Source: Acanthamoeba lenticulata
Taxonomy: Eukaryota; Discosea; Longamoebia; Acanthamoebidae
Reading direction: 5' to 3'
NCBI GenBank assembly: GCA_002179805.1
Contig: NAVB01001813.1
Span: forward strand, 1 to 13,236
Length of the DNA: 13,236 nucleotides
Positions 8,250 to 13,236 of the stretch are shown here, piece after piece. The position numbers were made by a program, and so were the translations under genes. Below the pieces are notes generated by a model, which worked only from the letters and a program-made list of their open reading frames with translations, was not told the origin of the DNA and ran no database searches. Positions within the stretch are counted from its first letter, which is position 1. Each line of letters begins with the position of its first letter.

Positions 8250-9791
8250 TCATTCTTTATTATTGTGTGTAGCCGCAGCCCTCTGGCGCTGCTGCTTACG
8301 CACACGATACAAGAGGTCTTGTTTGACCTGTGTGACAAAAGAACGTGCCACTGAGTTGCATGCCTTGTCCAGGTTGCCACGAATGCAGACAGTGCCATGC
8401 ACCACGTGTGCTGATTGCCATGCAATCACGATCCCATCGCGAAGCCGCACCTTGATCTTGTACTCGCCGAATGCAAGGTACCAGTGCTCCCAGCATGATA
8501 GTCCCTTTGCTTCACGCTCGCAGCCCTCCTCGTGTTCCTCGACCCAGAGCCCGAATGCGTAGCCCTTGGGCATGTCCTTGTCAGTGTGTTGGCAGGACTG
8601 GTAGTTGACGGTCGAGAAGAGGTTGATGATGTTGGACAATCCCTCAATAATAGGGAGCCCATTTGCCTCGATGAACTCACGGCGTTCCCAGTAGAGGGCT
8701 GGGAGGCATGCTCGCACACCTTCCTCGAGGGGCTGCAGGAAGATCTGGCCGTTGTGAGAGTTGGCGGCCCAGTCGGCTGGATCTGCGCCTCGACGGGCGT
8801 AGTACGTATTATATGCCTCACCCTTGACGTAGCCGGCACGGATGCCATGGCCGAAGCATGGGCCCTCGAACTCTTTGGCCGCCGATCGCTTCAGGTGATT
8901 GCGTTGGCGCTGGAGCAGCTTTGCAAACTCCAAGCAGGCATGGCGCACCTGCTCGGTCTCAAGTTCGCTCAGCCTGGGGATGACTGCCAATGCAAACTCC
9001 TCCTCTTGGTCGGCGGTCGGACGCATGTAGATGCGTGTCTTCTGGCCGTCAGGGGTCACTGTAGGATGGAGGATGTCGACTTTGTCCCATCCTTCGAGCT
9101 CCTCCGCCGCTAGAATCTTGCCTGTGGCCGCTAGTGCCCGGCCATAGGCCTCGTGTTCGGTCGATAATAGTTCGACCACAGGCTTGCCCTGCTCTGGGTG
9201 CACCAGCACCCTGAGGCCGCGCTCCAGCACACACTTGCTCTTCTTGATCTTGTCAAGCTCGTGGGTGGTCATGGCCAACTGCACCGTGAGCTGCCCCACG
9301 AGTGTTGACAGTGCTTGCTCCGCTTGGCCGCTCTTGCCCTCGTCGTCGACCTGGCTGGCCTGGGCTTGCTGGAGCTCTTGGCACTTGGCAACTAGCTCGG
9401 CACGCCAGTCATGCAGCAGCGCTGTCGTCTCCGCGAGTTGCTTCTTCAGCAGTACGGCTTCGTCATCAGCGAGCTGAAGCCTGTCCAGGAAGCCTTCGAC
9501 TTCCGCTTCCTTCCTGGCGAGGGCATCGGCGACCCCCGTGGTCCTCTCCTGTAGCTGCTGGATCTGCATGTCGCTCAGGTTGAGCTGCTTGGCCTGTGCC
9601 ACGAGGAGTGCCATCATCTCAGCAATGTGTTGCGTGAGGAAGTCCTTCTCCTTCTTGTGTTGCTCCTCCTGCTCAGCCGCTGCCCGAGCCCTGGCGTTGT
9701 TGTTGAGCCGCAGGAAAGATCTTAGCCCCGGCGCCTCGTTGTCCCCTTGATATCGAGAAACTGTGCTTCCTCTGCAGTCACGCTTGCACAT
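8250..9791 (-). CDS. coiled-coil protein with putative 2-oxoglutarate/Fe(II) dioxygenase domain (TET/JBP-like)
   Basis: A single open frame of 513 aa from ATG 9791 to TGA 8250-8252. Residues about 30-200 form a long coiled coil rich in Gln, Glu, Ala and Leu (e.g. DMQIQQLQERTTGVADALAR). Residues about 200-500 are globular. They contain FGHGIRAGYVKGEAYNTYYA, then SCQHTDKDMPKGYAFGLWV with a candidate metal-binding HxD (His402, Asp404). They also contain YKIKVRLRDGIVIAWQSAHV followed by VHGTV, with His465 (or His462) as candidate distal ligand, and Arg471 as a possible 2-oxoglutarate contact. This order, with a GYAF-type strand after HxD and a hydrophobic strand before the distal His, is that of double-stranded beta-helix dioxygenases, and looks closest to TET/JBP-type enzymes that oxidise thymine or 5-methylcytosine in DNA. 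Fold assignment moderate, substrate speculative. The first dozen residues could instead be intron sequence, since GACTGCAG near 9775 is an acceptor-like site. Confidence 0.72.
   Translation of the reverse strand: MCKRDCRGSTVSRYQGDNEAPGLRSFLRLNNNARARAAAEQEEQHKKEKDFLTQHIAEMMALLVAQAKQLNLSDMQIQQLQERTTGVADALARKEAEVEGFLDRLQLADDEAVLLKKQLAETTALLHDWRAELVAKCQELQQAQASQVDDEGKSGQAEQALSTLVGQLTVQLAMTTHELDKIKKSKCVLERGLRVLVHPEQGKPVVELLSTEHEAYGRALAATGKILAAEELEGWDKVDILHPTVTPDGQKTRIYMRPTADQEEEFALAVIPRLSELETEQVRHACLEFAKLLQRQRNHLKRSAAKEFEGPCFGHGIRAGYVKGEAYNTYYARRGADPADWAANSHNGQIFLQPLEEGVRACLPALYWERREFIEANGLPIIEGLSNIINLFSTVNYQSCQHTDKDMPKGYAFGLWVEEHEEGCEREAKGLSCWEHWYLAFGEYKIKVRLRDGIVIAWQSAHVVHGTVCIRGNLDKACNSVARSFVTQVKQDLLYRVRKQQRQRAAATHNNKE
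8256..8261 (-). promoter_or_regulatory. poly(A) signal AATAAA inside the last codons of the dioxygenase gene
   Basis: The final codons AAT AAT AAA GAA TGA contain AATAAA, ending 3 nt before the stop codon. A signal this early implies a very short 3' UTR, or that it is not the one used. No better AATAAA is seen before the WD40 fragment, apart from one on the opposite strand. Confidence 0.4.
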
Positions 9792-9845
9792 ATGCACTCC
9801 ACTGTCGCCTAGTCACATGGGATTACAAACAACATCAAAGGTGGC

Positions 9846-10055
9846 ATGTGTGAGCTCATCCACACCCAAGATGCAAACAGAGGACTGAAGAAGAAGAAAA
9901 GGGGTGGAAGGCGTCACCTGGAGGTCAAGGGAAGCATTGGCCACTGGTTACGCTGTGCACGTGTCCTTGTTGACTCTTGCCATGTGCCCTTGCCACAGAT
10001 GCTGCCCGAGGGAGTCCGCCCTGTTGGGTTCGCCCCTGTGAACAAGTTGAAATAA
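9846..10055 (+). CDS. weak ORF, basic hypothetical protein
   Basis: A 69-aa plus-strand ORF with a basic patch (GLKKKKRGGRRHLEVKG) and C-terminus VRPVGFAPVNKLK. Its TAA stop lies inside an AATAAA hexamer (10051-10056), the same arrangement as at the chromodomain gene, which is the main reason to list it. No domain is recognised and it may be a 3' exon or chance. The minus strand is also open here. Confidence 0.22.
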   Translation: MCELIHTQDANRGLKKKKRGGRRHLEVKGSIGHWLRCARVLVDSCHVPLPQMLPEGVRPVGFAPVNKLK

Positions 10056-10101
10056 AAAGTGGAGTGAGAACATCGGCAAAGGGAAGGGGAACATAGTGAT
10101 G

Positions 10102-10400
10102 ACCCACCAGTGCACACACTCCCTTGTTTGTGGGGAAAAAAAAAGAGGGGGGTGCATGTGGCGACCCGCCAGCAGCCCCACCCCTTGGGTGTGTGTGTGC
10201 ACGGCAACCCGCCAGTGCACACATGCGTTGTTTGTGGGAAAGAGGGGGGGGGGTTGCGGCGAGCTGCCAGCAGCCCCACCCCTTGGGTGTGTGTGCACGG
10301 CGACCCGCCAGTGCACATGCCCCCTCCGTGGTTGGAAAAGAGGGAGAAGGGGGGGCCTGCGGCAACCTGCCAGCAGCCTCCCCTGGGTGCGTGTGCGCGG
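10102..10400. repeat. G-rich minisatellite, three units of about 96-105 bp
   Basis: Units start at 10102, 10207 and 10303, each with ACCCRCCAGTGCACAY. Each has a first half ending in a purine run of mostly G (GGGGAAAAAAAAAGAGGGGGG, or 10 G in a row in unit 2) and a second half beginning GACCCGCCAGCAGCC or a close variant, then CACCCCTTGGGTGTGTGTG. The halves share CRACCYGCCAG, so the unit itself looks like an older duplication. Poly-G tracts and GTGTGT runs vary in length between units. All six frames stay partly open, which explains several long low-complexity ORFs here. No function is evident. Confidence 0.85.
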
Positions 10401-10429
10401 GCGCTTGTGTGGTGACTGCTAAAATGAAG

Positions 10430-10940
10430 GGGTCATACCCGAGAAACAGAAGGTAGGACTGCATGGCCGAGACGGTAGTGGGGGGGAGGTCCCTGGCGCT
10501 CCATTTCCAGAAGGAGAGATGCAGCAGTGTTTGCTCAAATGAAAAAGCGTGACATTGGTCCCCGAGCTTGTCGCCGTGATTGGCTGGCAGAATAAGGAAT
10601 GTGAGGACAGGTGCACCAGGTGAGTGACGTGCTGGCGTTGAGCGTGGACATGAGCAACAGCCGCCCGTCAGTGGACAAGTGGAAGCGTTGTGCGAGGCCT
10701 CGTGGCCAAGTCGCATGGACAGCCAAGGTACCCGTCGCCCCCCTCCCCCAGCAGTGTGGCGGTCAGGTCGCGAGAAGCGCAAAAAATAAGGGGGCCGGAG
10801 GACTCATCCGCACGAGGTAGGTAGTGCCAGGCGGGTCCCATTGGACAGGGACAGGGCCTGGTTGTGGGTGAGCTTGGCCACGCCCTCCTCGTCGGTCACC
10901 AGGGCCTCCTCGTGCGGCAGCACTCTGATGATAAATGTGG
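10430..10940 (-). pseudogene. broken beta-propeller-like coding remnant
   Basis: Minus-strand segments look like protein but lie in different frames. Around 10813-10935: VLPHEEALVTDEEGVAKLTH, then NQALSLSNGTRLALPTS. Around 10615-10735: TLAVHATWPRGLAQRFHLST, then DGRLLLMSTLNASTSLTW. Around 10440-10600: VLTFLILPANHGDKLGDQCH and TVSAMQSYLLFLGYD. The LSNGTRLAL and LSTDGRLLLMST pieces resemble the turn-strand of WD40-type blades (SPDGRxL). I could not find a consistent set of splice sites joining them, so either it is a spliced gene with unusual borders or a decayed one. It may belong to the same family as the WD40 fragment at 7612-8140. Low confidence in function. Confidence 0.35.
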
Positions 10941-11063
10941 CACTGCCAGCATCAGTGCGTATCCGCCTGCGATCCAAACTGCATCACCACCACCGGCGTC
11001 GTCAAGAATGAAGTGTAATGAGGGCAAGAACACCTCTGCTCCCAACCAAGCAAGGAAGATGAT

Positions 11064-11153
11064 GAGATTTTATTTTGTTGATTGTTTTGAACAAGAGGCT
11101 CATCTACCAGAATGGCAGGTTCCATTTCATCAATAATGAGTCAATGCTGACAG
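11064..11153 (+). CDS. possible isolated exon, unrecognised
   Basis: After an in-frame TGA at 11063-11065 the plus strand reads LLIVLNKRLIYQNGRFHFIN followed by NESMLTG, and ends at a good donor, ACAG/GTATGA (GT at 11154). The peptide reads like a real beta-rich segment, but I found no partner exons in the AT-rich DNA that follows. Confidence 0.2.
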
Positions 11154-11934
11154 GTATGAAGCCTTTTTTGTATGTAATGTGAAGGTTATTGGATGTAAAG
11201 TCACATTCATTGTTTGCAAGTATAACATTTGTGCCCATGGAAGCTACAACTATAGTTAATTATTAATATTATGTCATCATGTCCCTAGTGGGAGAACTAA
11301 CCCCTTTTTCCCCAAATCTTTTTCATTCAAAGGCTGGAATGTCAGGGAAAAAGAGGCTGGAGAATGACAATTATCTTAACTTGCCACCATCCCCACCAAC
11401 CCTAAGATACTCTTTCCACCTTCACTTCCTGTACCTCTTGCACTTCTTTTTGAGAGATGACATAAAACATCTTCAAATGAGGTGGCAATTCCATATTGCC
11501 AAGTGCAATATAAGACACCAAGCATGGAAAAATCCAAAAAAACAAGCACTCACCTCACAATGCAAATTGATAAGCTCAAACACTAACTCCAGGATTTATT
11601 GCTAGTATGTGGCTACATATATGGGGGAAAAGGCAACAAGATTGAAAAAAAAACTATTTTGTAATTTGTTTATGCAAATACACTATCTACATAATGGCAT
11701 CAAAGTATGCAGCTCATGAATGTCTTTTATTTGTGATCAAGCAGGGCAACAAAGGGCAATTTTATCTGTTTTAAGGGGTCGTACAAGATCAACTCATATA
11801 TTATTAGAAAGAACAGCCCAAGAGCTACAAGATGAGCTATAGCATGACGCATACAGGTTCCAAGGAAGGGAGAAAAGTGAAAAACGTCGGAAATTTCGCT
11901 GAAAACAGGAGAGATTTTGCTGGGGAATTTTGAC
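11154..11934. other. AT-rich intergenic DNA, no gene supported
   Basis: No convincing coding region. A 108-aa plus frame at 11279-11605 and minus frames in 11727-12011 have no domain and AT-driven composition. TAATTATTAATATTATG at about 11259-11275 is nearly pure A/T. Confidence 0.45.
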
Positions 11935-12101
11935 CTTTTGGATGCCAAGGCCAGAGCAGGACATGTGGAGCATGTTCTGCTCAAGCCCTGCTCCTGTTCC
12001 ACCGCCAGCAAAAGGAATCACATGCTACCAAGCATTTGTTGAGCTGTGAGAGCAAACACACCATTGCCATCCAGCACATATGTTTGCCAAATTGAGCCAA
12101 A
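11935..12101 (-). CDS. possible exon pair of an unrecognised gene
   Basis: Minus strand 12101-12029 reads FGSIWQTYVLDGNGVFALTA followed by QQMLG, ending at donor CTTG/GTAGCA. After a possible intron of 41 nt (12028-11988) with acceptor GAGCAG, 11987-11935 continues in phase as LEQNMLHMSCSGLGIQK. The phases fit, but the intron is shorter than others in the window and the next donor (GTCAAA) is weak. Alternatively it is a gene relic. Family unknown. Confidence 0.22.
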
Positions 12102-12285
12102 ATGTTTTTTACTAAGGTTTTTAAAGGTCACAAATGAAAAAACACAAAATCAAAAAAATATGATAAATAAGCTTTCGATTTGTACTATTTTATGGCCATT
12201 TCACTTTTTGTTCAAAGTTTGATTTTTTGAAGAAAAAAAAACAACATTTTTCGCCCAAGTTGGCCACCATCTGAGTGGTGGGGTA
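12102..12285. other. AT-rich spacer
   Basis: A/T-rich with long A and T runs (e.g. AAAAAAAAA near 12233-12241). Nothing coding seen. It lies downstream of the chromodomain gene and would contain any 3' UTR. Confidence 0.4.
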
Positions 12286-12291
12286 TTTATT
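12286..12291 (-). promoter_or_regulatory. poly(A) signal AATAAA enclosing the stop codon of the chromodomain gene
   Basis: The last codons AAC AAA TAA are followed by A, so the TAA stop (12289-12287) lies inside AATAAA. Confidence 0.45.
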
Positions 12292-13062
12292 TGTTGTATT
12301 TTTTGTGGGCAGCATTTTTCCTGGCAAAGACAGTACGTTTCAGGTGCTCTTCCACCAGTTCCAGGGCGTGGCCCATCTCTTGGAAGGGGATGTTGGAGTT
12401 GTGCTTGACCCCATAGCCCTTCCACTTGACCTCACAAGTCAGCTCTCCCTGTCTGTTGACCCACATATGCTGTACTTTTTCTACTTCATACTCTCTTTCC
12501 TCTTCATCCTCTTCTTCTTCTTCTTCCTCCTCTTCTTCTTCTTCTTCTTCTTTATCTTCTTCCTCTTCTTCCTCCTCTTCATCTGTCATCCACTTGGGTT
12601 TTTTGGGATACCACGCACTACCAGCTTTCCTGCCTTTTTTGGTAGGCTGTTTGCGCTTGTGGCCAGATTGCTCAGCCCACTCATCATCATCAACAGTGGT
12701 CCTGATCTGCCTGGTCTGGAGGGCATGACGCTGGGTCTTTTCCTCAGCCGACAAAACTCCTTGCATCTTGGCTTCCATCCCTGCCAGTTGGGTGCTGGCT
12801 TGTACACTCACTCGAGGAGTATTGGCAGCCTTGAGAGTCTTTTTGTGGTTTTCTTCCACATTTTGCCTGCAATTCAATACACACTCATACACAAACACAA
12901 ACACACAAAGTTAAATTTCAATCAATTAATCAATCAACTAATCAGATATATAACCATACCTATTATAAACAGACTTCATGATAGGCACAGAGACATTCAG
13001 AAGATCACTAAACCTGGCTTGGAAATGTTCCAAAGTTTCATCTTTCTCTGGAAGCAACCTAT
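12287..13062 (-). CDS. acidic chromodomain protein, 5' end undetermined
   Basis: Two exons are supported: 13062-12960 and 12866-12287, joined by a 93-nt GT..AG intron (12959-12867) with an Arg codon split across it. The first exon (LLPEKDETLEHFQARFSDLL, then NVSVPIMKSVYN) is helical and starts after a (AC)n-rich acceptor, so the true start lies upstream. The second exon has a basic stretch (GHKRKQPTKKGRKAG), a run of about 35 mostly Glu/Asp residues, then a chromodomain close to the C-terminus: YEVEKVQHMWVNRQGEL, then CEVKWKGYGVKHNSN and ALELVEEHLKR. EVEKV, the VKWKGY strand and the final helix are the family pattern. Chromodomains bind methylated histone tails through an aromatic cage; here the usual TWEP motif is replaced by SNIPF, so one cage aromatic seems absent. 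It could be a heterochromatin protein or a relic of a chromodomain retroelement. No integrase motif is seen. Confidence 0.68.
12470..12592. repeat. CTT/CCT trinucleotide-rich tract (poly-Glu coding)
   Basis: Plus strand is almost entirely CTT, CCT and TCT triplets; on the minus strand these are GAA/GAG codons of the Glu run in the chromodomain protein. Mixed codons suggest both slippage and selection for acidity. Confidence 0.75.
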
Positions 13063-13150
13063 CTGTGTGTGTGTGTTTTTTGCATGTATATGTTTGAAAA
13101 TATGTGCACAAAAAATTAAAATAAAATATCAGCATCAATATGACCAAACA

Positions 13151-13227
13151 GGGTTAGGGTTAGGGTTAGGGTTAGGGTTAGGGTTAGGGTTTTAGGGTTA
13201 GGGTTAGGGTTAGGGTTAGGGTTAGGG
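13151..13227 (+). repeat. telomeric TTAGGG array
   Basis: GGG followed by six TTAGGG units, one variant TTTTAGGG (13190-13197) and five more TTAGGG units, 77 bp in all. The G-rich strand points right, as expected for a chromosome end on that side. Nine non-telomeric bases (ATCTGTTCC) follow, so this is either an interstitial array, a degenerate inner part of the telomere, or an end with residual cloning or adaptor sequence. Confidence 0.92.
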
Positions 13228-13236
13228 ATCTGTTCC

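Noticed and set aside
10110..10456. Three overlapping plus ORFs of 101-110 aa in the G-rich repeat
   Set aside because: Repeat-driven frames with Cys/Val/Gly-rich periodic peptides, no start or stop context of a gene.
9925..10782. 285-aa minus ORF across the minisatellite
   Set aside because: Low-complexity translation of the repeat; all frames are open there and the repeated His/Pro/Gly peptides follow the DNA repeat rather than a domain.
11279..11605. 108-aa plus ORF
   Set aside because: AT-rich spacer, no domain, no poly(A) signal and composition of random AT-rich DNA.
12287..13062. Chromodomain LTR retrotransposon (chromointegrase)
   Set aside because: No reverse transcriptase, RNase H, integrase HHCC/DDE motifs or LTR ends visible; kept only as an alternative origin.
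12275..13195. 306-aa plus ORF with Phe/Leu-rich run and GLGLGLG end
   Set aside because: Antisense of the poly-Glu chromodomain gene and of the telomeric repeats; no independent coding support.

Overview
The window is nuclear DNA from an intron-rich eukaryote, and its right end looks subtelomeric. Introns are short (about 50-115 nt) with GT..AG borders. AATAAA poly(A) signals sit at gene ends, one predicted protein starts with a mitochondrial-type leader, and the last 86 bases carry TTAGGG repeats. Coding DNA is moderately to strongly GC-rich and spacers are AT-rich. I cannot name the species. A free-living protist (amoebozoan- or alga-like) with an RNA-silencing pathway would fit, but that is a guess.

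Left part (1-2250): a probable exon of a minus-strand gene leaves the left edge. A roughly 45-bp direct repeat follows, then an intact-looking 197-aa plus-strand ORF with a mitochondrial-type leader and an acidic C-terminal half. Next comes an unrecognised plus-strand coding segment (about 1425-1862) and an AT-rich spacer.

Centre (2266-6908, minus): the best-supported gene, a cellular RNA-dependent RNA polymerase of the RDR/QDE-1 class used in RNA silencing. I could assemble 19 exons in which every splice phase agrees. They give a predicted 1126-aa protein with an N-terminal RRM, the linker and PH-like region typical of plant-type RDRs, and the catalytic DLDGD motif. A compact divergent intergenic region with a perfect CRE (TGACGTCA) lies upstream.

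Right-centre (7250-9800): a weak plus-strand ORF, a frameshifted WD40-repeat fragment (minus), and an uninterrupted 513-aa minus-strand gene. That gene encodes a long coiled coil followed by a putative Fe(II)/2-oxoglutarate dioxygenase domain that resembles TET/JBP-type DNA-modifying enzymes.

Right part (9800-13236): a G-rich three-copy minisatellite, frame-broken propeller-like coding remnants (minus), about 1.2 kb of AT-rich DNA with only weak exon candidates, then a minus-strand acidic chromodomain protein whose 5' end runs toward the telomeric repeats. An RNA-silencing polymerase, a possible DNA-base dioxygenase and a chromodomain protein therefore lie within 11 kb of telomeric DNA. That is suggestive of silencing or chromatin roles, but the link is inference. 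At five gene ends the AATAAA signal overlaps or lies within about 10 nt of the stop codon, pointing to extremely short 3' UTRs.
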